Source: Prevotella sp. (GTDB lineage: Bacteria; Bacteroidota; Bacteroidia; Bacteroidales; Bacteroidaceae). Taken from it: a DNA stretch of 47,449 nucleotides. The notes under the pieces were generated by a model. It was given only the letters and a program-made list of their open reading frames with translations. It was not told the DNA's origin and did not search any database. Positions 8,601 through 16,445 of this stretch are shown piece by piece; the first letter of the stretch is position 1; each line of letters opens with the position of its first letter. Position numbers and translations under genes: made by a program. The stretch lies in contig JAFUVV010000033.1 in NCBI GenBank assembly GCA_017477435.1, positions 1-47,449 of the forward strand, given 5' to 3'.

Positions 8601-9938
8601 TTAAATCACCGGCAGCGATATGCCGTTTATTTTCTGATAGATGTCGAGTGCGTAGACGTCGGTCATGCCGCTTATGTAGTCTACTACGGCCATGATGCGA
8701 GTCTGGAGATCGTCGCTGTGGATGTTGTACTGGCTGCTCACCATGTTTATTATCTGTTGCGAGTGGAATCGCTCGGGGTGCAGTGCTGCTTCGGTCATCA
8801 CCTGCATGAGTGTCTCCATTATCTTGTATCCGCTCAGTTCGACGGTGAGTACTGGTCGGCTGTTGTAGATTTTCTCTACCGACATGCGTGTGCAAGCCTT
8901 GTAGGCGTCGGCCACTCGCGGCGTGATTTTTTTCACGAGCGAGCCTTCGAATTCTCCGTTGAGGATTTTCTCTTCGTTTGCCACAAAGGCGTCGACGCAT
9001 TCATTTACAAGCAGTCCGATGACTCGTGCACGCATGTAGACCACCATTTCGTTCTCGTCGCTGACGCCTTCGGCCACGATGCGGTCCTTTATCTTCTGCT
9101 GCGTGTCTGGGTCGAAGAAACTCAGCAGCATGCGCTCCGTTTCGGCGAAAGAGAGTATCTTCAGTTTGTGGGCGTCTTCGATGTCCATTATCTCGTAGCA
9201 TATATCGTCGGCTGCCTCGACGAGGTACACCAGCGGATGGCGTGCCCATCGCTCGCCTGTGGCCGTCTGTTCGATGAGCGGGATGCCGAGTTCGTCGGCT
9301 ATGCGCTCGTAGATTTCCTTCTCCGAGGCGAAGAACCCGAACTTCCCGTGGCTGCCGGCCATCCATGAGGGCCGCGGATATTTCACCATTGCCGCCAGTG
9401 TGGAGTAGGTCATGACGAATCCCCCCTGCCGTCGGCCTTCGAAGCGGTGGGTGAGCAGGCGGAACGCGTTGGCGTTGCCCTCGAAGTGGGTGATGTCGTT
9501 CCAGAACTCGTTGCTCACTTTTTCCTTTACTTCTATTCCCGGTCCTTCGGTGAAGAACGTCTGCATTGCTTTTTCTCCGCTGTGTCCGAAGGGTGGATTT
9601 CCGAGGTCGTGAGCCAGGCACGCAGCCGATACTATTGTTCCTATTTCCTCGAATAGCGTGCCTCGCAGCTCGGGATGCACGGCAGTGAGGCGTCGCGCTA
9701 CGTCGTTGCCGAGCGACATGCCCACGCTCGACACTTCGAGGCTGTGGGTCAGGCGGTTGTGCACGAAGATGCTTCCCGGCAGCGGGAACACCTGGGTCTT
9801 GTTCTGCAGCCGGCGGAACGGTGCCGAGAATATCAGGCGGTCGTAGTCGCGCTTAAACTCTGAGCGGTCGTCGAAGCGGTCCATGTGGCGGTGTTCCTGC
9901 CCGAGACGCTTGTTGGTAATCAGTCGTTTCCAGTCCAT
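8601..9938 (-). CDS. dgt: Deoxyguanosinetriphosphate triphosphohydrolase (dGTPase)
   Basis: 445 residues, cytosolic. HD-superfamily metal site: H65 (RLTHSLEV) and H110-D111 in AHDLGNPPFGHSGE, the signature of Dgt proteins. The N-terminal segment RSEFKRDYDRLIFSAPFRRLQNKTQVF is the characteristic family start. The enzyme hydrolyses dGTP to deoxyguanosine and triphosphate, controlling dNTP pools. It is divergent from dut, another dNTP-pool hydrolase, across a 284-bp gap that holds a 22-bp palindrome array 53 bp upstream of its ATG. A possible -7 element on this strand (TACTTTTG, complement of 10116-10123) would put the array inside its 5' leader, but that promoter has no clear -33 box. Confidence 0.93.
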   Translation of the reverse strand: MDWKRLITNKRLGQEHRHMDRFDDRSEFKRDYDRLIFSAPFRRLQNKTQVFPLPGSIFVHNRLTHSLEVSSVGMSLGNDVARRLTAVHPELRGTLFEEIGTIVSAACLAHDLGNPPFGHSGEKAMQTFFTEGPGIEVKEKVSNEFWNDITHFEGNANAFRLLTHRFEGRRQGGFVMTYSTLAAMVKYPRPSWMAGSHGKFGFFASEKEIYERIADELGIPLIEQTATGERWARHPLVYLVEAADDICYEIMDIEDAHKLKILSFAETERMLLSFFDPDTQQKIKDRIVAEGVSDENEMVVYMRARVIGLLVNECVDAFVANEEKILNGEFEGSLVKKITPRVADAYKACTRMSVEKIYNSRPVLTVELSGYKIMETLMQVMTEAALHPERFHSQQIINMVSSQYNIHSDDLQTRIMAVVDYISGMTDVYALDIYQKINGISLPVI

Positions 9939-9990
9939 TATGTTTTGTTTCCTATGCTTTTTTCCTTGCTTTGTATATCCACCCTGCTGC

Positions 9991-10075
9991 GGTACATGGG
10001 CTTTGTACTCTCAGTACACGGGCCTTGTACTGCCAGTACAAAGGCCTTGTACTCCGAGTACATGGCTTTTGTACT
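9991..10075. repeat. 22-bp palindrome array, GTAC family, copy A (4 units)
   Basis: Four units of (A/G)GTACA-N7-TGTACT start at 9991, 10013, 10035 and 10057, exactly 22 bp apart with 3-bp spacers. The 7-bp centres are TGGGCTT, CGGGCCT, AAGGCCT and TGGCTTT. It lies between divergent dgt and dut. Four other gaps of this window carry the same structure with the same copy number. Confidence 0.97.
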
Positions 10076-10187
10076 CCAGACGAGCCATTCGCCTGACTTC
10101 GATGAGTATACTTTGCAAAAGTAATGTAAAAAAGAATAAAAACTCGTTTTTTAGTGGTTAAAATTTACTGATATGGCAATAATTCAC

Positions 10188-10195
10188 TATCTTTG
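10188..10195 (+). promoter_or_regulatory. -7 element for dut
   Basis: TATCTTTG fits TAnnTTTG; a weak TTTA lies 20 bp upstream (10164-10167). It ends 27 bp before the ATG at 10223. A longer frame open from 10193 would begin inside this element, which supports the 10223 start. Confidence 0.6.
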
Positions 10196-10222
10196 TCGAT
10201 AATTTGGACAACAGGTAGTATT

Positions 10223-10660
10223 ATGATAGAAGTAAAAGTTGTAAATAAGGGCCATCAGCCTCTTCCTGCCTACAGCACCCCTCAGAGTGCCGGCATGGAT
10301 CTTCGTGCCAATCTCTCCGAGCCTGTCACGCTCCGTCCCATGGAGCGCCGGCTCATCCCGACGGGTCTCCACATTGCCCTTCCCGAGGGATATGAGGCAC
10401 AGGTGCGCCCCCGCAGCGGCTTGGCCCTGAAGAAGGGAATCACGGTGCTCAATTCGCCCGGCACCATCGATGCCGACTATCGCGGCGAGGTGGGCGTGCT
10501 GCTCATCAACCTCTCGCAGGAAGACTTCGTCGTCAACGACGGCGAGCGCATCGCCCAGATGGTCGTGGCACGACACGAGCAGGTCGACTTCGCCACGGTG
10601 ACCGTTCTCGACGAGACAGAGCGCGGCGAAGGTGGATACGGACATACAGGAGTGAAATAG
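10223..10660 (+). CDS. dut: dUTP diphosphatase
   Basis: 145 residues, the normal size of trimeric dUTPases. The five motifs are present: AGMDLRA (motif 1), RPRSGLA (2), the uracil-pocket block [13 protein letters not shown] (3), RIAQMVV (4) and the C-terminal arm [10 protein letters not shown] (5, the flexible P-loop-like motif). It converts dUTP to dUMP plus pyrophosphate, keeping uracil out of DNA and feeding thymidylate synthesis. The ATG at 10223 gives the usual [10 protein letters not shown] start; upstream in-frame codons overlap the promoter. Its stop TAG shares its G with the GTG of the next gene, so translational coupling is likely. It is the first gene of a four-gene operon with envelope genes. 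Confidence 0.96.
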   Translation: MIEVKVVNKGHQPLPAYSTPQSAGMDLRANLSEPVTLRPMERRLIPTGLHIALPEGYEAQVRPRSGLALKKGITVLNSPGTIDADYRGEVGVLLINLSQEDFVVNDGERIAQMVVARHEQVDFATVTVLDETERGEGGYGHTGVK

Positions 10661-12570
10661 TGAAACCAGTCAAGATATCGATGCATAACTTCCTCTCTGC
10701 ACTGCGCAGAAGAGGCTTTGCGGCTGCGGTGACGCTCGTGGTGGCGCTGTGGCTGATGTCGTCGTGCGTGGCGATAGCACCGGCACTTATGGGCAGCATG
10801 TCGGGGGTATTGGCCGGGACAACAGCCAATAAGACGGCAAAAAAGCATAAAAAGACGAGCAAGAAAGATGCTGAGAAATATCAGGTCATTCCTCGCGAAC
10901 AACGTCTCTCTGCCAACGACCGCATGCGCTTCGACTACTTCTTCCTCGAAGCTGTGCGGCTGCAGAACGCCGAGAAGTTCGACGCCGCCTTCGACCTGCT
11001 GCGACGCTGCATCGAGATCGACTCGCTCGCACCCGAGCCCTACTTCAAACTCTCTGCCTACTACACCGAGCTCAACCAAGATACGCTCGCGCTCGCCTAT
11101 CTCGAAAAGGCCGAGCGGCTGAACCCCCACAACGATACATACCACGAGAATGTCGCGCGATATTATATAGGTATGAAGCGCTACGACAAGGCCACCGTGG
11201 CCTACGAGAACCTCCTGCGCGACAACACCCAGCGCACCGACGTGCTCAACATCCTCCTGCAGCTCTACACGCAGAGCCGCGACTACGACAATATGCTTCG
11301 CACTATCGAACGCATAGAGCAGGTCGAGGGAGTAAGCGAAGAAACCACACTCTCGAAGATGCGCACTTATGAGCTGAAAGGAGATAAGGATATGGCGTTC
11401 AAGACGTTGAAGGCACTCTCCGACAAACACCCGAGCGACGTCAACTATAAAGTCATGCTCGGCAACTGGCTCATGTCCAACGGCGACAAAGAACAGGCCT
11501 TCGGCATCCTGAACGCAGCCCTCGCCGACGAGCCAAACAACGGATATGCACAGAGCTCCATGTACGACTACTACAAGTCGGTGGGCCAGGACTCGCTCGC
11601 TACCATCCTCCGCGACGACATACTCCTGAGCAACCGCACGCCGATGAAGACAAAGCTGACCATGCTGCAGCAACTCATACGCGACAGCGAAAAAGCCGGC
11701 GGCGACAGCACGGAGATACTCTCGGTGTTCAACAGGATGATGGCTGCCAACCCCAAAGAGACCGACGTGGCACTCCTCGAGTCGGTATATATGACCGTGA
11801 AGAAAATGCCACAGGACACGATCAACCAAGTCTATCGCCACATCCTCAGCGTGGAGCCCGACAATGTCAACGCACGGCTGCCGCTCATCGAACACAACTG
11901 GAGACAGCAGAACTGGCAGGAAGTGGTCGAGCTGTGCAGCACCGGAGCACAGTATAATCCCGATGAAATGGCGTTTTATTACTACATGGGACTCGCCTAC
12001 TACCTCCACGACGACGAAGACGGAGCACTCGACGCACTCACACGAGGCGTGGCACAGATAACCGACAAGACAAATCCCAACCTCGCAAGCGACTTCTATT
12101 GCATCATGGGCGACATCCTACATAAGAAAGGACGCGTCGGCGAAGCGTATGCAGCCTACGACAGTTGCCTCCACTGGAAAGAAGACAACATGCAATGTCT
12201 TAACAACTACGCCTACTTCCTTAGCGAGGAAGGCGGCGACCTGAAAAAGGCAGAGGACATGAGTTTCAAGACCGTCAAGGCCGAACCCACCAACGTCAAC
12301 AACCTCGACACCTACGCATGGATACTCTTCCGGCAGGGACGCTACGAAGAGTCGAAGATATACATCGACCAGGCACTTCGCAACGACACCGACTCCGTGC
12401 CTAATGCCGTCGTCATCGAACACGCCGGAGACATCTACTACATGACCGGACGCACCGATGAAGCACTGCAATACTGGCGCAGGGCATTCGACACCGGCGA
12501 GGGAACGGCCATACTTCCAAAAAAGATAAGACAAAAGAAATACATTCCCGATGAAAAGAAACAGAAATAG
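10660..12570 (+). CDS. TPR-repeat lipoprotein
   Basis: 636 residues from GTG 10660, which overlaps the dut stop and has AGGAG 7 bp upstream; ATG 10681 is the alternative. A lipobox (LMSSC, Cys36 from GTG) makes it a lipoprotein. A Lys/Thr-rich linker (about 53-70) precedes many tetratricopeptide repeats (for example FDLLRRCIEIDSLAPEPYFKL, LALAYLEKAERLNP, DGALDALTRGV, EALQYWRRAFDTGE) along nearly the whole chain. TPR arrays are protein-binding scaffolds. The neighbours, a DUF4292 lipoprotein and an EnvC-like protein, form a conserved Bacteroidota cluster, so a role in outer-membrane or cell-wall assembly is plausible. The specific partner is unknown. Confidence 0.88.
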   Translation: MKPVKISMHNFLSALRRRGFAAAVTLVVALWLMSSCVAIAPALMGSMSGVLAGTTANKTAKKHKKTSKKDAEKYQVIPREQRLSANDRMRFDYFFLEAVRLQNAEKFDAAFDLLRRCIEIDSLAPEPYFKLSAYYTELNQDTLALAYLEKAERLNPHNDTYHENVARYYIGMKRYDKATVAYENLLRDNTQRTDVLNILLQLYTQSRDYDNMLRTIERIEQVEGVSEETTLSKMRTYELKGDKDMAFKTLKALSDKHPSDVNYKVMLGNWLMSNGDKEQAFGILNAALADEPNNGYAQSSMYDYYKSVGQDSLATILRDDILLSNRTPMKTKLTMLQQLIRDSEKAGGDSTEILSVFNRMMAANPKETDVALLESVYMTVKKMPQDTINQVYRHILSVEPDNVNARLPLIEHNWRQQNWQEVVELCSTGAQYNPDEMAFYYYMGLAYYLHDDEDGALDALTRGVAQITDKTNPNLASDFYCIMGDILHKKGRVGEAYAAYDSCLHWKEDNMQCLNNYAYFLSEEGGDLKKAEDMSFKTVKAEPTNVNNLDTYAWILFRQGRYEESKIYIDQALRNDTDSVPNAVVIEHAGDIYYMTGRTDEALQYWRRAFDTGEGTAILPKKIRQKKYIPDEKKQK

Positions 12571-13447
12571 AAAGTCGTGCATCATGCGCTCTCTGACGCT
12601 TCTCGTCAGCATAATGCTGCTCGCCTCCTGCGGCTCTAAGCACAATGCCGTCGGCGAGAGTGCCGTGACAGCACTGGGCGGTGATGCAAAAGCCGTCGAC
12701 GAAGCACTGCTCGAGAAAGTGAATGCCAACAGCGTGACAGAAGAGAATATCGTGGGCAGTATGAAATTCACGCTCGACTTGAACGGCCGCACAATCTCGG
12801 CACCCGGCTCGCTCCACATGCGCAGAAACCAGATAATACGTCTGCAAGTGTTCGTACCACTGCTCGGGTCGGAAGTAGGACGCGTCGACTTCACACCCGA
12901 CAAGGTGCTGTTCGTCGACCGACTCCACAAAGAATACATCGAAGCCGACTACTCTTCCATCAGCTTCCTGAAGAACAACAACATCGACTTCTATACCCTG
13001 CAGTCGCTGTTCTGGAACCAACTCCTCGTACCCGGGGCCGACAAGGTGACCTCCTCCGACCTGAAACGCTACTCGCTCAACGGCTACAAGACCGCCGGAC
13101 GACTCGACATCGCACTCTCCGACGGTAAGCTGAACTACGAATGGTCGGCCGACAGGCTCACATGCCTTATACAGCAAGCCCTGCTCACATACGAGAGTCA
13201 GACACGTGGAAAATCGGAAATGACATGCAACTACTCCGACTTCGTCAGCCTCGGGAAAAAGAAATTCCCGTCCACAATCGTCTTCACTATGCACACCAAG
13301 GCCACAGGCAAAGAGCGGAATGCAACGATGACGATGAAACTAAATAGTGTCAGCAACGACGCAAAGTGGGATGCAACCACCTCACTGTCGGGAAAATACG
13401 AGAAGATAGAATCGTCATCCCTGTTTGATAAAATACTGAAAATGTAG
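12551..13447 (+). CDS. DUF4292 lipoprotein (LolA/LolB-like fold likely)
   Basis: 298 residues; the reading frame overlaps the end of the TPR gene by 20 bp. An internal ATG (residue 12, MRSLTLLVSIMLLASCGS) gives a compact signal peptide with lipobox LASC and may be the true start. The body is beta-rich with alternating strands (SMKFTLDLNGRTISAPGSLHM, IIRLQVFVPLLGSEVGRVDF), as expected for DUF4292, a family I associate with a lipoprotein-carrier-like half barrel. In Bacteroidota this gene commonly lies between a TPR gene and an M23/LytM gene, as here. It could bind lipid or lipoprotein at the periplasmic face of the outer membrane; function is not established. Confidence 0.82.
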   Translation: MKRNRNRKSCIMRSLTLLVSIMLLASCGSKHNAVGESAVTALGGDAKAVDEALLEKVNANSVTEENIVGSMKFTLDLNGRTISAPGSLHMRRNQIIRLQVFVPLLGSEVGRVDFTPDKVLFVDRLHKEYIEADYSSISFLKNNNIDFYTLQSLFWNQLLVPGADKVTSSDLKRYSLNGYKTAGRLDIALSDGKLNYEWSADRLTCLIQQALLTYESQTRGKSEMTCNYSDFVSLGKKKFPSTIVFTMHTKATGKERNATMTMKLNSVSNDAKWDATTSLSGKYEKIESSSLFDKILKM

Positions 13448-13449
13448 CG

Positions 13450-15114
13450 ATGCGCCGACTATTCATCATCCTCATAGCCATCCTCCTCGCCATGCCGACA
13501 CCGTCGCAGACGAAGAAGACTTCCACCGCAGCAAAGAAGACAACCGCTGCGGCGAAGAAACAGCCGGTCCAGAAGAAGACTACCACCACTACAAAAAAGA
13601 AAACCACCACCACTTCGTCGACGAAAAAGAAGACCACAACGCCGACAAAGAAAAAACAGACCGCTGCCAAACCCACCTACACCAACAAGAACATACAAGG
13701 ACTGCAACAGCAACGCAGTGAGATACAGCGTAAAATCCGGCAACAGGAGCAGGCACTCAAGGCAAACCAGGCCGACGTGAAAAAACGCCTCGACAACATC
13801 ATGCAAATCAATGCCGACATCACGGCACACAAGAAGAACATCGAGAACATCGAGAAAGAGATCGGTACCCTCGACGCCGACATCAATCTGCTCACCATAC
13901 AGCTCGACAATCTCCAGTCGCAACTCACGCAATATCGCTCGCGCTACATCAAATCGATGAGCTATCTCACACGCAATCACACCGTTGAAGACAGGCTCAT
14001 GTTCATCTTCTCCGCCAAAAACCTCGCACAGATGTATCGCCGGACACGCTTCGTCAAGGAGTACGCCGACTATCAGAAAGTGCAGGGCGAAGCCGTGAAA
14101 GCCAAACAGGAGCAGGTGAAAGAGAAGCACGCACAGCTGCAGAGCGCCAAGGGACACAAAAACACGCTCCTCGAACGTGGTAAGAAAGAACGCACCGACC
14201 TCGAAGCACAGCAGTCGGAACAGAAAAAGATGGTCAGCACACTGCAGCGACAGCAGAAGACCATACAAGGCGTCATCGCCCAGCAGAAGCAGAAAGATGC
14301 CAAGCTGAATTCAGAGATCGACCGCCTCGTGGCTATTGAGATAGAGAAAGCCCGACAACGCGCAATCGCCGAGGCAAAGAAGAAAGCCGAGGCTGAGGCC
14401 GCCGAGAAGAAGCGCAAGGAGGAGCTCGCCCGCAAGAAAGCCGCCGCCGCTGCCGCCGCAAAGGAGAACGAGCGCCTCGTAGCCGAGGCCCGCAAGCGCG
14501 AGGCAGAGGCAAAGAAGAACATGCGCGACGCACAGAACAGCGGCGACGAGGCCGCACGCCAGCGGGCAGAGCAACAGCTCAACGAGGCCGAATCAAACCG
14601 CAAGGCAGCCGAGTTGAAAGCCTCTGCCGACGCTACACGCAACAAGAAAGACATCGAAAACACCACCCGCCGCAACGAACGGGAGACATGGCTGAGCTCC
14701 TCAGACCGCAAGCTCAGCGGCAGCTTCGAGGCAAACAAGGGACGCCTGCCAATCCCCATCACAGGCGGATACCGCATCGTCAGACACTTCGGACAATACA
14801 ACGTGGAAGGACTGAAAAACGTCAGTCTCGACAGCAAAGGCATAAACATCAAGGGTCAGCCCGGCTGTCAGGCCCGCTCCATCTACGACGGCACCGTAGG
14901 AGCAGTGTTCAGCTACGACGGCGCATGGGCCGTGATGGTCAGTCATGGAGCATATATCTCCGTCTACTGCAACCTCCGCAGCGTCAGCGTGAGCACCGGA
15001 CAACGCGTCTCTACCCGTCAGGCTCTCGGCACCGTGGGAACCGACAACATCCTGCAGTTCCAGCTCCGACACCGCACGGCAAAGCTAAACCCCGAGGCAT
15101 GGTTAGGCAGATAA
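13450..15114 (+). CDS. EnvC-like murein hydrolase activator (degenerate LytM/M23)
   Basis: 554 residues, starting 2 bp after the DUF4292 stop. Signal peptide about 1-19; a Lys/Thr/Ala-rich stretch (20-75, tandem KK-TTT words); a long coiled coil (about 80-420, with an AEAKKKAEAEAAEKK region); and a C-terminal LytM domain (about 430-554). The zinc ligands of active LytM enzymes are missing: HxGxD is SKGINI, and the final HxH is LQF (ILQFQLRH). This is the pattern of EnvC/NlpD-type activators, which bind and switch on amidases instead of cutting peptidoglycan. I infer a role in septal cell-wall splitting with the two upstream lipoproteins. A strong terminator follows. Confidence 0.88.
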   Translation: MRRLFIILIAILLAMPTPSQTKKTSTAAKKTTAAAKKQPVQKKTTTTTKKKTTTTSSTKKKTTTPTKKKQTAAKPTYTNKNIQGLQQQRSEIQRKIRQQEQALKANQADVKKRLDNIMQINADITAHKKNIENIEKEIGTLDADINLLTIQLDNLQSQLTQYRSRYIKSMSYLTRNHTVEDRLMFIFSAKNLAQMYRRTRFVKEYADYQKVQGEAVKAKQEQVKEKHAQLQSAKGHKNTLLERGKKERTDLEAQQSEQKKMVSTLQRQQKTIQGVIAQQKQKDAKLNSEIDRLVAIEIEKARQRAIAEAKKKAEAEAAEKKRKEELARKKAAAAAAAKENERLVAEARKREAEAKKNMRDAQNSGDEAARQRAEQQLNEAESNRKAAELKASADATRNKKDIENTTRRNERETWLSSSDRKLSGSFEANKGRLPIPITGGYRIVRHFGQYNVEGLKNVSLDSKGINIKGQPGCQARSIYDGTVGAVFSYDGAWAVMVSHGAYISVYCNLRSVSVSTGQRVSTRQALGTVGTDNILQFQLRHRTAKLNPEAWLGR

Positions 15115-15146
15115 GGGAAACGGTAACGCATGCCTTATAACGATAC

Positions 15147-15189
15147 AAGCCCCAAGCAGATACGAAATATGGCCGTCTGCTTGGGGCTT
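15147..15189 (+). terminator. Terminator of the dut-TPR-DUF4292-envC operon
   Basis: 14-bp perfect stem AAGCCCCAAGCAGA (15147-15160) with 15176-15189, 15-nt loop, followed by TATCTTTTCCTT. It is 33 bp after the stop codon. Confidence 0.9.
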
Positions 15190-15229
15190 TATCTTTTCCT
15201 TAAATTATCTTACCTATTTTGTACCGCAA

Positions 15230-15334
15230 CTATCAAAGTCAGATAGCGACACTATCAAGCACAGATAGCACCACTATCAAAGTCAGATAGCGACGGTATC
15301 TAGCACAGATAGCACCACTATCAAGCCCAGATAG
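15230..15334. repeat. 22-bp palindrome array, CTATC family (5 units)
   Basis: Five units of CTATC-N7-GATAG start at 15230, 15252, 15274, 15296 (GTATC) and 15318, exactly 22 bp apart. Centres alternate AAAGTCA, AAGCACA, AAAGTCA, TAGCACA, AAGCCCA and the 5-bp spacers alternate CGACA, CACCA, CGACG, CACCA, so there is a 44-bp higher-order repeat. It lies between convergent genes. Arm, 7-bp centre and period match the GTAC arrays although the sequence is unrelated. Confidence 0.97.
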
Positions 15335-15372
15335 TAATGATTGTTGCATCGAAAGGCTCGGATGAAGTATTG

Positions 15373-16437
15373 TCACAGCTGCAGTCCGTCGAGCAGGCGG
15401 ATGTAGGTCTTGATTGCATCGTCGATTTCTTTGTCGTAGATATATTCGTCAGCCGTGTGCGACCGGCTGCTCTCGCCGGGTCCCATTTTCAGCGATGTCC
15501 ACGGCATCAGCGCCTGGTCGCTGAGCGTCGGCGAGCCGAAAGGCGTCTTCCCGATGGCGATGGCGCGGGCCACAAATGGGTGGTCGGGGTCGATGTGCGA
15601 AGGGTTGAGGCGCATGGAGCGCGGCTCTGCGTCGCTCTTCACGTGGCTACGGATGATGTCGAGCACCTCTTGGTTGGTGTAGAGGTCGTTGGTGCGCACG
15701 TCGACGGTGATGTGACATCGGTCGGGTACTACGTTGTGGGCGTTGCCGCCGCTGATGGCTGTTGCCTGCATGAGCGTCGGTCCGAGCAGTGGACTGACTT
15801 TCTCGAAAGTGTATGTGCGTATCCAGTTGAGGTCGTCGATTGCCTCATAGATGGCGTTTACGCCCTCTCGTCGTGCTGCATGTCCGGCGCGGCCGTGGGT
15901 GGTGAGGTCGAGCACCATGAGTCCTTTTTCGGCGATGGCGGGTTGCATGCCTGTGGGTTCGCCGACGATGGCGAGGGCTATGGGTGGCAGGAGCGGCACC
16001 ATGTGCTGCATGCCGCCGGTGCCGGAGATTTCCTCTTCGGCTGTGGCGAGGAAGATGAGGTTGTAGTCTTGAGTGGTGCCGTTGAGGGCTATGAAGGTGT
16101 GGAGCAGGGCAACGAGTCCTCCTCCGCAGTCGTTGGAACCGAGCCCGTAGATGCGTCCGTGGCTGTCTGTCTCAGGCTTGTAGGGGCATCGGGTCCACGA
16201 ATCGACGGGTGCTACGGTGTCGATATGTGCGTTGAGAAGGATTGTGGGCTTGTCGGGATTGAATCCTTCGGACTTGCACCACACGTTGTTCTTCTCTCGC
16301 GTCGGACTGAGTCCGTGCTCCATCATCCATCCGGCGAGTTTTCTGGCGGCTTCGTCCTCGTGGCGACTCGTGCGAGGGATAGCGATGAGACTTTTGAGGA
16401 GGTCGGTGGCTGAGGGGAAGAGGTGTTGGGCGTCCAT
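15373..16437 (-). CDS. argE: M20 metallopeptidase, probable N-acyl-ornithine deacylase
   Basis: 354 residues, cytosolic. Di-zinc site of the M20/ArgE/DapE family: H71 and D73 (LNAHIDTV), D103 (GSNDCGGGL), E134-E136 (TAEEEISG), a GEPTGM block, and a late H in SRSHTADEYI. The lid domain begins at KGLMVLDLTTHGRAGHAA. The overall architecture matches the short (about 355 aa) Bacteroidota ArgE type. In Bacteroides arginine synthesis runs through N-succinylornithine, so the substrate may be N-acetyl- or N-succinyl-ornithine; succinyl-diaminopimelate desuccinylase is the main alternative. No arginine genes lie nearby. It starts 8 bp after the end of the aldo/keto reductase, so it may be third in that operon. 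Confidence 0.75.
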   Translation of the reverse strand: MDAQHLFPSATDLLKSLIAIPRTSRHEDEAARKLAGWMMEHGLSPTREKNNVWCKSEGFNPDKPTILLNAHIDTVAPVDSWTRCPYKPETDSHGRIYGLGSNDCGGGLVALLHTFIALNGTTQDYNLIFLATAEEEISGTGGMQHMVPLLPPIALAIVGEPTGMQPAIAEKGLMVLDLTTHGRAGHAARREGVNAIYEAIDDLNWIRTYTFEKVSPLLGPTLMQATAISGGNAHNVVPDRCHITVDVRTNDLYTNQEVLDIIRSHVKSDAEPRSMRLNPSHIDPDHPFVARAIAIGKTPFGSPTLSDQALMPWTSLKMGPGESSRSHTADEYIYDKEIDDAIKTYIRLLDGLQL

Positions 16438-16445
16438 GAGAAATC

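Noticed and set aside
13550-13680. Lys/Thr-rich repeats in the EnvC-like gene as a histone-like domain
   Set aside because: The stretch directly follows a signal peptide and precedes a periplasmic coiled coil, so it is more likely a flexible linker or peptidoglycan-facing segment.
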